A DNA stretch of 64,000 nucleotides from Metridium senile (taxonomy: Eukaryota; Cnidaria; Anthozoa; Actiniaria; Metridiidae). The stretch spans positions 17,502,241 to 17,566,240 of the forward strand of contig OX459100.1 of NCBI GenBank assembly GCA_949775045.1. The letters run 5' to 3'. The notes under the pieces are model-generated. The model made no database searches and was not told the DNA's origin. It saw only the letters and a list, made by a program, of their open reading frames with translations. Position 1 is the stretch's first letter. Every line of letters starts with the position of its first letter. The position numbers and the translations under genes were made by a program. This document shows positions 34,012 through 47,890 of the stretch, in pieces.

Positions 34012-36668
34012 ATGCAACGAAAACTATTACTAGGGAAAAAAGCTGACGAAATGTCTGGACACGATTTAAAAACCCATGATCCGGATGGCTGTTACTGCTT
34101 CAAAGAACCTCGATCTTTCTTTAATTCTGTAGCGAAGAAAACCTTTCAAATCCTTGATGTCTATTTCTTGTTCTTCGGGATGATAGTTATCATCATCATC
34201 GGCACACAATGGACGAGTAGCGGGATGCTGTTAGGCAAACTTCAGATGCACCACGTATGCATTGGCTTGCTGTTCCTTACTATGGGACTTCAGCTGAAAA
34301 TCGACGACATTTATAGAGGTTTGAAGGCCTACAAAGCCATCATATGGAGTTTACTGGCAGTTCTATTCATTGTGCCTTCGTTAGGGATTCAAATCACCAA
34401 GACTATTCACTTTGCAACTCTTTCTGATGAGAATATTTCCACGTTACATTCACACGTCCAGGCTAATGTGTCTGCTATAGGGCCTACCGAGTTTGCTATA
34501 GGATTGGAAGTGTTCTTTGGCGTCCCTGCCTCCTTCGCTTCTGGGGCAATACTGGTAAGATATTATATCTTCTTTTAAAAATTCACACTCAAAGGACGTA
34601 CGTTAAAATTAAGATAATATGGAGAAGGAAAAATTGGACTGAGAAAAAGGGAAAGATATCCATTCTTAAAGGACGCGAAAAAGAAAGTACAAACAAAATT
34701 CACTTTTGATTATAAAATATATTACAGAAATTGTTTCTCAGTTTTGTAGCATAAAAGAAAAAAATATACATCTCGGCCTCCTCCAAAGGACGTCTGTTTT
34801 GGTTCTGCTATCATTAATTTTTATCAGTGATATATTTTTCAAAACGTTTGCTGAAAATAAATTGAAAATTAAGTGCGACAGGCGAAATATAAAACCACAA
34901 AGTTAACAATATTGTATGCAGAAATATATATATAAGTGACAGAGCTAAAAATATTCACCACACACCGTAATTGCTCAGCTCCTAAGTATTTTCCTGATAA
35001 AAGAAATAAATTACCACCTAATACATGTCGCAGTGTGCAGTCGAACAATATTAATTGCTATTTGACAAATCTCCCAAGTAACTCATTCCCTCCTCCACAT
35101 TCCACAGGCTGTCATAGCTGGAGGTAACCTGGCCTTGGCTATCTTAGTAATGCTGGTCACAAATATCGTGGGCGTATTCTCCGTGCCACCACTATTAACA
35201 TGGATGACGTCAATAGACACCAGTGACGTCACGTTCAAGGGTTACGCCCTACTGCTTGGAGTATTCATACTAACTGTAATACTGCCGACAATAGTAAGTA
35301 CATAGGATAGCTTTTAACAAAAGGCAATATGCATATTCAATAAACGTTCTAGAGTATCTTTTATAGAGTGCTCGCACATTACTGTTGAACAATAATGGAC
35401 GGCATTTCATGGAGCTCGTCCTTAGCCTCGATAGCGTGTAATGGATACTTTAGAATTGATTATCAAACAATTGAAACATTAAAAAATTCCACTTCTAAAG
35501 AATATATTAGCGCGCTTAAGCCTAGTTTTCATTAGCGACGCAAGCACAAGCGCAAACACAAGCGCAAGCGCAAGAGACCTTATTTCGTCGTGAAAACCGT
35601 TTGACGCAGTGATAACGCAAGCGCAAGATATCAAAAAAATTCCTTTTTTCTTGCGTTTGCGCTTGTGCTTGCGCGTGGCACTAGTGAATAGTTTGTTTGC
35701 GCTTGCGCTTATTCACGTCTCGTTTTCACATGCTTGTGCTTGCAAGTGGCACTAGTGAATAGTTTGTTTGCGCTTGCGCTTATTCACGTCTCGTTTTCAC
35801 ATGCTTGTGCTTGCGCTTGCGTTTGCTCTTGCGTTGCGTCGCTAGTGAAAACCAGGCTTTACTTTGAAAATCACTAGTGGTTAAATGTCCGTTGAAAATT
35901 TGAAAGCTTGGGGGTGTTTTTTTTATAGCACGACCAATTTTGAGCAAAATGTTTGGCCAGAAGCGATTACATGGTACAAAAACGAGACAGAATTTCAAAC
36001 AAGCATTTTATATCACTCTAGTGTTTTCGATAGTAATAGCGCTCTGTTTTATATATTTATAAGTATATATGTTAAATACATGGAACTAGTAAGTAAATTA
36101 AAGCACACTAAATGCTGGTTGTATATGTTTAGTGTAACTAATTTCTTTGCCCATTTGTCTGTAGGTTGGCCAGGCAATGCGTCTAATCCCAAAACTCCCA
36201 GAATGCATTGATAACAATCCTCGAGCCCTACGTTACGTCATAATTCTCCTATTCATCTTATCAACATGGCCTGTTATCAGCCAATCGACGACAGACGACG
36301 ACAAATACCGTAGCATCGTCGCCACAAACACAATGGCCATATTAGGCTTTACTACCATCATGCATTTCATCTTCCTTCTCTTGAATTGGGTTGCCTGTGG
36401 TCTACTCAAAGTAGACCTACCGCTAAAGAAGACTGCTGTTATCCTAGCAAGCCACAAAGCTATACAGTTTGCGCTAGTTACTATCGAGTTTTTCCCCGAG
36501 TCTGCGGGTTCTCGGGATTTGATGGGGATAGCCTGTGTTATAGCGTATTTGGTCGTACTAGGCATTGATTCGTTGATTGTTTGTAAAGTAGCTACAGTTG
36601 AAGAGGATCCTCTTGATCATTTGTTTACAGATGAAGAGAAATATAGGAAACTGTCAATGGAGGATTAG
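34012..36668 (+). CDS. SLC10A7-like (SBF-like) membrane transporter, paralogue 2
   Basis: Three exons, 34012-34554, 35108-35293 and 36165-36668, join in frame to 410 aa. The exon boundaries fall at the same protein positions as in the gene at 24821-27126: intron 1 after ASGAIL, intron 2 before VGQAMRLIPK (VGKGMRYIPK in the other). Shared family motifs are FLTMGLQLKIDDI, IAGGNLALAI, LTVILPTI and LASHKAIQFAL. About ten hydrophobic segments are followed by an acidic cytosolic tail. ATG at 34012 gives a first exon of the same length as the paralogue; a second in-frame ATG (34051) is possible. Intron 2 contains a word-filled element. Substrate unknown. Confidence 0.85.
35523..35858. mobile_element. 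word-filled inverted-repeat element in transporter intron 2
   Basis: The ends are AGCCTAGTTTTCATTAGCGA and GCTAGTGAAAACCAGGCTTT. The body is built of GCGCAAGC/GCTTGCGC and CAAGCACAAG words in both orientations, and contains a ~77-bp direct duplication (TGGCACTAGTGAATAGTTTG at about 35677 and 35747). Confidence 0.75.
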
Positions 36669-39307
36669 TCAGAAAATAGTTTTGTCCTACAAGGGCTTAT
36701 AAGCTTCCCATGCAGACGCCCTAATGTCGTCACGCAACGCTTTATTGCGTGACGATACTAAGAACATCTGCGTAGAAGACTAACCAGGGCTCTCTGTAGT
36801 TTGGGAAATACGACTACAGCGGAACCTCTATAATACGGGCACGACTTAGTTAACTTAGGGGTTGAAAGAGGTATACTGGCGTTAACGTACACACTGAATT
36901 GCAAATTGGGAAGGACTAGGCTCGAGTTTACATGAAAGCGAGATCCATTTGGCCTTGTGCGAAGAGTTGTTTTACTCGATTATGCAAAGCTGCGTTTTAT
37001 TAGACTTGTTCAAGGCAATTTTATTATGCCTCTTTATTGATTAATTGTTGCATATGTGCTCTTAGCTGCACTAGAAGCAAAGCTGCCTCGAGGTCTCCAT
37101 GTAAACTCTGACCAAGCCCTTCACAACTTGCATTCGGTAGATATGTTAATTTGATTTGCCGAGACCTAAAAAACCGTCCATAATATAGACTTTATAGTTT
37201 CAGAAACAATTTTTTTAAATTTTATCGATAAAACAAAAGCTAAAACGTTGTCCTTGACATGGAGGTGCACATGCATGTCCAAATATAAAGGTCTAAATAC
37301 TCTCCTTCACAAGTTCCCTGCGCCATCTTGAAAGGTAGCCCGGCCTTTGCATCGACGCGAGAAGAACGATGAGCTTGCAATGATAGAGACCTTAACTTTT
37401 CACACCTTGCGGGACAATTATTCGTGTCTCTATCATTGCAAGCTCAACGTTCGTCTCGCTTCGATGCAAAGGCCCGGCTACCTTTCAAGATGGCGCAGGG
37501 AACTGTGAAGGGGACTCTAACATTTCATGCAAGGACATTTTTCAATTTATTTTTCTACTTATAAGGGACCATAGTTAAAATTAGAAAATGGGAAAGGGAG
37601 TGGAATAAATGCCTAAAATCAGTTAATTAAAATTTAATATTCGTTATAATATTGTACCCGAACTTTATTTAGGTGACTAATTAAAAAAGTCGGCTGCATT
37701 ACTGAAAGACTTCAGTATAACCTTCCTTAAGTTTTTACATTGAAGGATTTTTTAAGAGCAAAAATAAAATAAAATGTTGAAGTGATTCGAATCAGTTGTT
37801 GACACGTGAAGAAGATATATATTCAACGCAGTGAATAATAATGAATAGCCCTAAAAAAGTAACTTGAATATCTAGAGTCTTGATGCTTTTCACAAAAGTT
37901 CCAGACAGACGTTCAGTTTATGAACGAAATTCGAAGAAAAAAATGTCTAATTGCTCAGGGTAAACTGGAAGTGTTCAACTTGACAAGAGAGCACGAGTGC
38001 TTTATTGAATCAGGCTAGTTCCAGCCCGCCCCATTTAAAATGTAAGTCAACAAACACCCAGCATGTATAGCTGGCACTTTGTGATTGGTGGGTTGGGAAA
38101 GTGGGATGGAGGTGAAGAAAAGCAGAACACTCCTTTAATACTTTTCTCCAGGGCTGTTCTAGATCTTTGACTGTCCCTACTCCCCGGGAGCAGCTTTGTT
38201 AGCTTCCCCAGCAGCTAAAATTTGTGTCGTCACGCAAGGTTGTCTTGGATTATCACGCTGCATGAAAACACAAACAGCGTATGTTGAACCAGAAGATGTT
38301 TGATACCAAACCGAAGTTTTAATTTATCAATAAAACATATTTTATAATATGAACACTCGGCACCAATATATTACTATAATGATAAAATCTTACTAAAGTT
38401 CTCAATAAATTAAGATTTGAATAAATCGATTCACTCAAAGTCATTGTGAAGCTATACAATTGGAGTTCCTATGGTGAGAAGATCGACCGGTTTCAGTCTC
38501 CTCTCGCTTTTCATTACAACAGGCTACCAAGAGCCTCACATAAAATGACGTCATGTAAAAACAACAGCCTTGCATATGCAGACTAAAATATAAAGATAAT
38601 AAATAAGATTTCAAAATCTTCCTCGTAGACCGCCTTACCGATCTTTACTTCCTTTAAAATGTAAAAAATATACCCAGACCCCATACACTAGAAATGTTTT
38701 TTTTTTTTTGAATGGATAAAGCCTGGATACAAGAGGTCTTAAGTTCAAAGGTAAATCTTAGGCTGCAAAACAATCGTCAATTTGATGGAAAAAAGTAAAA
38801 AAAGCTGAATTGGTTTCGACTGTTAGGCAAAACCAACGAAGCACGCCAAATGTGGTAACAAGTCAAAAGTCATTTCCCGCATATCTGCCTCTCTTCATTC
38901 CCTAGCTGTCGGACACAATTCTGCCCAAGTGATCTTCGCTTTGCAAATGTTTGTTCATCTGTTAGAGAGAAAAATCTAAAGCGCTCAACAGTTCGTGATA
39001 TGTTTTTCGACTAATAGGCAAAACCAACGATGCACGCCAAATGAGGCAACAAGTAAAAAGACACATCCCATTTCCCGTGGTACTTATTCCCATTCGGCCA
39101 CAACTCTACTTAAGTAAACTTCGCTTTGCAAATGTTTGTTCATCTGCTACAGGGAAAATTTTAAAGCGCCAACATCACGTGCCATACCCATTTATACAGC
39201 AAGAGCTAGTCAACTTCTTATCGCGATATTTTCATGAGCATTAAAGCCTGGACAGCTCCTGGAGCAGATGCCCGTATGTCACCAAATTCTTGACACTACC
39301 CCTATAG
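36669..39307. other. intergenic, foldback elements and a tandem duplication
   Basis: A small palindrome with CGTCACGCAA/TTGCGTGACG is at 36731-36759. A foldback element is at 37301-37516. A ~190-bp tandem duplication lies at 38817-39182, with TTCGCTTTGCAAATGTTTGT in both halves. No gene is recognised; the duplication is close to the 3' end of CNBD1 and may be in its 3' UTR. Confidence 0.55.
37301..37516. mobile_element. foldback element with ~90-bp arms
   Basis: The left arm contains CTGCGCCATCTTGAAAGGTA, GCCGGCCTTTGCATCGA-like sequence and GAGCTTGCAATGATAGAGAC; the right arm is its complement. The loop is short. It is non-coding. Confidence 0.8.
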
Positions 39308-42300
39308 CTAGTCAACTTTCTGCGGTGATGGATTGCGTGACCATTTACTAACGCCAGGCAGGATGTCACGGTAGAAGAGTACATCAGTGACAACCTTTTG
39401 CTAAAAATAGAAACATTACGTCATTATACTGCTATTTTATACACGTTTTTACGTAGTTATGGTTTATTACCTTGAAGCTCGTCCATTCCCTGTCTTTCTC
39501 TTGTTCGATGTATTCTTTTTCGATTTCTTTCTGATAATAACAACCCATCACGACTTGTTAGTCAAGAAATAGAGCAAACATGCATACATTATACTGAACA
39601 AACCTCTGTCATTGATGTCTCGAATTCCGAGTAGGACTGGATCAATAGCGACTTAGTGACGTCATCAAGGTCTGCAAAAAAACATCATTACACTCAATGT
39701 TAGTTTAGAATTTAATAATAATTTATTCACTTATAAAGCGCAAATATCAATTGGTGAATTTTGAAATGCGCACTGGAATGAACACTTTTGAATCACGTGT
39801 TTTCATGCATATATTGACGCGCTGTGATGTTATTATGACGAGAATATTCTAACAACTTAAATGGAAACTAGCGAGTAAACTAGTATAGGCTGCGTCGGTT
39901 TTTGATATAAACGATAGGTAATAGAATGAAATTTGTAACACCGTAAAAATTGTTAACTTAACTTTACTGACATTTCGAGCCTTAGCCCGTCGTCGAAGGG
40001 CTAAAGCTCGAAACGTCAATAAAGTTAAGTTAACATTTTTTACCGTCTTACAAATTTCATTCTATTACCTATTTTTATCAACTTAGACGATGAGAATCAA
40101 TGATGATGATGTAAGTGTCAACGCCGTATTATGATGACGATAACGACAGTAATGATAGATCATGATGCTGATAACAATGGTGATATCAATGGTCTTGAAG
40201 ATGTTGATGATGGTTATGATGACAAATGAGAATGAAGATCATGCAGATGATGGTCAGGACGACGATGATTTTGATGCTGAAGTTGATGATGATGCCGGAT
40301 TATGATGAATGACGGTGATGATAACGATGATGACGGTCAGGACGACGATGATTCTTAAGTTGAAGATGATAAAGATGATGATGATTCTGGTATGATAATG
40401 ATGAATGACGGTGATGATAATGCTGATGACGGTCACTGAGAACGAAGATGATTTTAATGCTGAAGTTGATGATGATGATGATAATGATGATTCTCGCATG
40501 ATAATGATGAATGACGGTGATGATTACGATGATGACGTACAGGACAATGATGATTCTGATGCTGAAGTTGATGATGATGATAATGACGATTCTTGCATGA
40601 TAATGATGAATGACGGTGATGATAACGATGACGATGGACAGGACGACGATGATTTTGATGCAGAAGTTGATGATGGTGATGATGATGATGACGATTCTCG
40701 CATGATGATGATGAATGACGGTGATGATAATGATGATGATGATGATGACGAAGAGAATCATTTGCTGCATGGATTATGATTTTCCAAGGGCAACAAGAAA
40801 CAGACAGAGCAATGTGTAATTAATCTTACCAAACACATCTAAAGTTGAGATTGTTCCCATTTCCACCACCGCATCGGTCACAACTGCGCATGGCATGGCG
40901 CTGTTCCTAAGGACCGTCGTCTCACCAAATGAATCCCCAGGCCCCAGGCGGCCAATGATGACTTGTTTGGTGCGTTTTTCCTTTGGGCAAATTTGAATTT
41001 GATAATGTTTTTAAAAAAATAAAACAAGCTTATTTTGTAATGAATTTAAGACTAAAAGAAGGAAAAGGTATACGGATACATATACACTTATTTCAATAAT
41101 CGTTGTCGCGATCAAACCTACAGTCCACACTCTAAAGACTGCAAAGTATTTCGGTATTTCTTCTTTTGTTATCGATACATTCATAGCATATTTTGATTGT
41201 ACGTGTTTGTGTTACATGACCATTACAAGTTGTTGCAGTGGTAGAAAATGAAACAAACATTTCTTGAAAGTATGTCTTATAAATCTCAAATAATGTTGAT
41301 ATAACCGACATCCTTTGCAGGCTTCAGAGTGTGGACTGTAGTTTTGATTACGACAACGATTATTGAATTAGGTGTATAATCACTCCCCTCGGGGCTTTCT
41401 GGTAATTATTTACAAGTATTGGAATGTGCATGGAGTGTGTATCGGGCTGCTGTAAACCAGCAGTTTATAATCACAAGTCAGTTTTACCTTTTTTCCATTG
41501 GGGAAGGTGTGGGCAACGGTGATCATTCTTCTCAGAAGACAAACACCACTTTTAATGAAACCAATTATTTCACATCGTTCGCCTTCTTTGACAAGAACTA
41601 AACAAGACGAAACGTTTTGAGTTAACGATATGAGATAAATGATGACGACTATGACGATGATAACAATGATGATCATGTAGACAGTGATGATGATGATGCT
41701 ACTGACGACGATCATATAACGACGCAATGAACGGATAATGTCAAGTAGAATTACCTTGACCAGGAAGAAACCTCCTCCATTTAATAAGTCCTGAGACTTT
41801 CTTAAGTGACAATCTTGGCCAACTATGGAACAATTTACAAGTCTGAGCCAGTGAAAGCTTCTGTTCTTCCTCGCGGGATTTTATCATCTGAAATAAGAGT
41901 AATTCAGCATATGATATCGGTCGCATTTAAGATCAATATAACCAATCAATTTATTAAAGTGGGAATATAAATGGAAACTAGCGAGTAAACTAGTATAGGC
42001 TGCGTCGGTGTTTGATATAAATGATAGGTAATAAAATGAAATTTGTAACACCGTAAAAAAATGCTGACTTAAATTTACTGACGTTTCGAGCTTTACCCCT
42101 TCGTCAGAGTAAAAAGGGAAATTTATTAAAGTCCTAACGTGGGATAAGGTCACCCTTATATCCGAGCCAGAGGCTCATGTAAAAAAAGTATGACAATTAT
42201 ATAAATATATTAATTTTAGAAAATATAAATAGTATAGATAATAGACATTATTATCATCATTGTTCTACTTATCATCATCCCAAGATTAGACTACTTTTAC

Positions 42301-45300
42301 TTACTTGTATAACTCTTTCATAGTCATGTGTCGATATTTTGAGGAATTCGCAGGGTTCTAACGTTATCACAGACAGGACTCTGAAAAGAACATTTTTTCT
42401 AGATTACAATTATATATTACAACTCAAAAATAGCTTAGTTTTAGCTGGAAACATCGCGCACTATCAATGTATCCCTTGTCAAGTAACTACATACATGTTT
42501 CTTCCAATTGTTGTAAACCCTAAGCCCATGCATGCATGCTATTGTTTCTCAGAAACTACGATGCTGCTAGCTAACAGGGTAGTAATGGGGTTAACTGACA
42601 ACTGATAAATGGCCAAAAACGTCACTGACAACTGACAAAAGAGTTTATTTTGTACTGACAACTGACATTCAAAATAGTAACTGACAACTGACTTATGTTG
42701 TTTTTCATCTAAAACGTACAGATAAAATCTTCAAAATGAAATCGTATGAAATCCGCTTAAAGGACCACAAAACGTGTTTTTTGTTTTCCTCCAACGGAAC
42801 TCAGCAACTTGCAACACCATTGCACAGTGTATCACCCCTTCAGCAACTTGCAACACCATTGCACAGTGTATCACCCCTTCAGCAACTTGCAACACCATTG
42901 CACAGTGTATCACTCCTTCAGCAACTTGTGACACAACGCCATTGCAAGACAAGTTGTTAAAATATTGAAGTGTAACATCACCTTTATCGTTATTTTATAT
43001 TTTACCTTGAGTTTGGTTCTCTGCCTTCAATTTTCTTCAACGTACCAAAGCAGTTGCCAACAGTTATCTGATAAGACAGCAATCATGAAAATATATCTGT
43101 TTCATATGATAACAGTCACCAACACAGGGGCGTAGCGTCTATTACACAAATACGCACGTACGTACTTGAGACGAGAAGTTTCCAAATAATGTTTTAATTG
43201 TTTTCCATATTCGCCTATTTCAAAATTCGTTGTCGCAGCCGAAGCTACAGTCCACACACTGAACTCTGCAAAGGTTGTCGGTATTATGAACATGATTTGT
43301 GATTTATTACACGTTTTTTAAATAAATATCAGCGTTTCATTATCTACCACTGTAACAGTGTTATAACACAAATACGTCCATCCAAAATATGCTATGAATA
43401 TAACAAATTAAAGAAGAAATACCGACATCCTTTGCAAGGTTCAGAGTGTGGACTGTGGCTTTGGCTGCGACAACGATTTTTGAAATAGGTGTATTTTTGT
43501 ATTCAAAAGTCAAAAATCCACATCTGTGCGTACTTGTCAAAATGATTACGCTATGAGGGGATTGCGGTGTTAATGAATATTCTTTGCGGTGTTGCGGTGA
43601 AAACATTCTCAAAGTGCGGTGTTGCGGTGATGTAAATGCCTTCGGTGTGTTGTTGATTTCTAAATCTGTGGTGATCGTAGTGTTTGGTGAGAGATGTGGT
43701 TGTGATGCATTGTGAATGCAGGACCCCTCATGTAAAGTAAAAAGCAGAGTAATCTTATTTAACGTCGGTAACTCGTGACAGTCATAGACTGATAAACTTG
43801 AGGCCAACGGTGCGCTCATTTTACTACCCTCTCTCCATCAGTGCTCCATTTTATGGGTATTTAGAGCTACTTAAAGCTACACGGAAAGAAGAGAAGTCGA
43901 AACAAGATGTGAGGTCACTGAGAATCGAACTCGGGACCCTTTCGGGACCAACTGTGCCATCCTTGCTCCTCTTTCAACTAAATTAAGAATTAAACCAATT
44001 TGATGCAAGTCCCTTTAAGCATTTTGATGTGTCATGATTTCCATCAGTGTGGGTCATGTAGGAATATAACTCACCATACTCTGATGTTTTAGTTCATGGT
44101 CTTCAAAGATTGGTGTAGGTGAACGGAACTCTTTAATTGGCGAACTGACTGGTGAGAGAGAGGGCTGGGTCTGAGGGATGACTGATCCTTTGAGAATCAT
44201 GTGCAGACCAGTGTTGCCAAACACTACAAAAATAATAAACTTAAATTATAGCTTTTTCTGACAGTTTTTCTGATTTTAACTATAGAATTATGCAATAAGA
44301 AATGCAACATGTAGAGAGTGGAATCATCATTATCATTATCAACATCATCATCACCTTACAACTATCACCATTACAATAAAAACCCGCACATAAGAACACC
44401 CATTTTTGGAGTTCAGGCTGATTTTGTTCTTATTTAATGGGTGTTTACTGAAAAATCAGCCTGAAGGTGTTCTTAAAATAAATGTTTCTAAAATATATAT
44501 TACTATATAGACTACCAATACATGTAGATGATATCAATGTGTAAGTTCAAAAATGTTATTAAAAACAATCTTGACTGCAATAATAATATCAAAACAGTAG
44601 AAAAATATTGATCTTATTTTTTTTTAAGAACACTTTTTAATTTTTCAGGCTGATTGTGTTCTTATTTACATGGTACTTAAAATGCCAAAATTCAGGCTGG
44701 GTGTTCTTAACCCACTTGTTCTTATATGCGGGTTTTTACTGTATCATCAACAGCACCATCATCAAAATCATCATTGCCACCACCACCAATATTATCATCA
44801 TCACCATTATAATAATTATAAACACTACCATCATCAAATTGTTATTGCCACCACCACTATATTATCATCATACCATTATCATTATTATCAACACTACCAT
44901 AACCACCATCGGTACATCAAAATCGTTGTTGCCACCACCACCATCATTATCACCACCATCAACATTAGCAATATCATCACCAATATTGTCCTCATTACCA
45001 CCATCATTATAATCACAACCACCACCATCATCACTATCATGACCATCATCATCATCCTTATAAATATCATCATTATCCCAACCATCACCACCATCACATT
45101 TATCATCATCACATTCATCATCACCACCAGCATTATTTTTGTCATCATCTTCACCACCACCACCATCATTACCACAATCATCACCACTGTCATCAACATC
45201 ATCACCATCATTATCAGTACCCCAATCATCACCACTGTCATCAACATCATCATCATCATAATCAGTACCCCCATCATCATCACCATCATAATCAGTACCC

Positions 45301-47849
45301 CTATCATCATCACCATCATAATCAGTACCCCAATCATCACTATCATAATCACCACAATCATCACTACTGTCATCATCATCATCATCAGTACCCCTATCAT
45401 CATTACTACAATCATCATTACTGTCATCATCATCATCATCATTATCATTATCTTGACCATTACCTGTACAATCTTCATCAGTCCATCTGTCTAGCTGAGC
45501 TACAGCACACAGTTCTTTTAATACTCGTGGTTCTATTTGGTCTGATATCTCTGGCAATGATATTAGGTGTTTGTACAATGCCTCATTCTCTTTTGATTTC
45601 CTTTCAAATGGCCTAAAAAACAATTTAAAAAAATCAAAAACCTTTACATTTTGCTGCTTTTTCTGCAAGCACTCCTGTTTGTAGCTTCTGAGGCTTAGTA
45701 CAACAATAGTACAATAGTAGTACAACAATTTTCTATAAGTCTTTATCTAGAAGTCATTTTGCACCAAGTCTATTAGCTAGCGTAGCGGCTCTTGGGGAGG
45801 GAAGAGGAGGGAAAAGAGCCGCTATGCTGGCTAAGTCTATATGATATGGTGATTTGATCTTTTCCTATGGCTGTTGCCTCTCTTTGGAACACTGTACCAG
45901 GTCCTCCAGATCTCAGAGACACTAAACAACTGCCTTCTTTCAAAAACAAAACACTTTTATTTGACTCTTGGCTAATTTTTTGTGTTACTTTTGTAAAGAG
46001 CACCAAGATTTCATGGGGTGCACTATATAAGAAACTAATTATTTATATATTATTAATAGTATAATTATAATAGATTAATGCAACTTGAAATATGAAAATT
46101 ATAAGCCCACGATAGACACATCTACAACCATTGAAAGTTTTGAGCCCCAGGTGGGCAAAAAAAAACATATATATTTACAACTATCAATCCCCGTCGGGGC
46201 TCTTCCGTGAGGTAATTCAATATTTACAACACACAACTCTGCTCACATGTTATTTTTTGTGGAGGGACGAAAATCGGACAACCTGGAGAAAAGCCCTCAT
46301 GGCATGAGAAAGAACAACACATCAAACAAAACTCTATTCACTTGTTGCCTGAGCCGGGAATCAAACCCAGGTCACAGTGGTGAAAGGCCAGCGCTCTCAC
46401 CGGTAGGCCACTCTAATCTACATGTTCTGTTTGTATACTTACATTTTCCTGAGTATTCTACGTATGGCTTTAATCCTTGCATTAAGGATACTAGTAGCTG
46501 ATGTGATAACAAAATCATGCTTGTGTAGCTTGGACATGTGGTTAGAGATGTTGTGACTGCACAGATATTCATCAAAACCTTTGCACAAATGTGGAAATAG
46601 ACCTTTGTCTGTTGAATAAAACATACCAAAAATTAAATCTTTTAAGTTATAATATTAAAATCTTTAAAATCATAAAGGCTATTCAATGGGATTTGAGATA
46701 CATCCTACTTGCAGTAAGGTTGTCATACAAAATGGAACATTTGTCACAAAGAAAATAGACAATTTGTGATTTAGTGTGAAAGGAATTAATTAAAAGACAA
46801 AAGAGGTCGTTCAGCTTGAGTGATCTTCTTTTGTCTTTTAATCAATTCCTATCCTACTAAATCACAAATGTTCTATTTTCTTTACGACAAATGTTCCATT
46901 TCTGTATGACAACCTTATTGCAAGTAGGTGTAGGTAGAATGTTATCTGTTTGTCTCACAAATTTCAAAGACAGGTATATAAGATCCATCATCATTTCAGA
47001 CAGCCTATTGCCTGATGAAGACTTACAGTAGCAGTCAAAACATCACAAAAAACCTTTGACATTCGTGAGACAAATGAATAACATTCTAATTTACAATCTT
47101 GCTATTGCAATCAGGTTTATGACTGATTGTTTTATAAATATTGTTTTCTTTGAATTAAACATTTATTTTATTATAAATTAATTTAAAACAGATTTTTTTT
47201 GTTTTCACTTGTTTCAAGTGTGAGTGTGAACAGTGAGCTGATTGAAACATGTTTTTTTATAAAACAAATTTTAATCAGGTAAATATTATAACTCAACAAA
47301 TAGCACAAATTGGATTGTAGTGTATAATTAATTATAGTGTTGCAAAGTCTAACAAATATTTATTTGCAGATTGAAATAACAAAGTCAGTACATTCTCCTG
47401 AATTTTATTTTCCATTGTCAACACAAAAATCAATAATATATGTCACCATGACAACTCACCATGTGGTATGACTAGTTCTTTAGATATCATTGGATGTTTG
47501 TAACAGTGCTCAGAGTTCCTGGAAAACAACCAAGAAAACTAAGAAATAATACACTTGTAAAAACAGTGATCACATGTCAAACAATCAAGAAATGACAACA
47601 ACAGTCCATTTAGGAATGAATGGTTTGAACCCAGGTGTAAGTTATATGATGATGATTAATTGTGATTGTCTGGGTGTGTGTTGTCTTGCTAAAAAAAGCT
47701 GCTAGTATCAGATAGATAGATAGAGGCCAAACCCTTGGTCAATGCTTATTGAAATATCATTATTTATGAAAGGGGGTGGGGGGGGGGGAGAGAAAAAAAG
47801 GAATTGCCAAAAAACAAATTTCATGACCCATTGAATTTACTTTCTGAGC

Positions 47850-47890
<41 letters not shown>

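Noticed and set aside
40405..40779. Asp-rich 124-codon ORF
   Set aside because: Product of a GAT minisatellite antisense to CNBD1 intron 12.
42802..42935. CRISPR-like array (39-bp direct repeats)
   Set aside because: Units are contiguous without spacers and lie in an animal intron, so this is a minisatellite.
44670..45494. 274-codon plus-strand ORF rich in Ile, His and Thr
   Set aside because: It is entirely made of the ATC microsatellite of CNBD1 intron 6; triplet repeats without stops give such ORFs.
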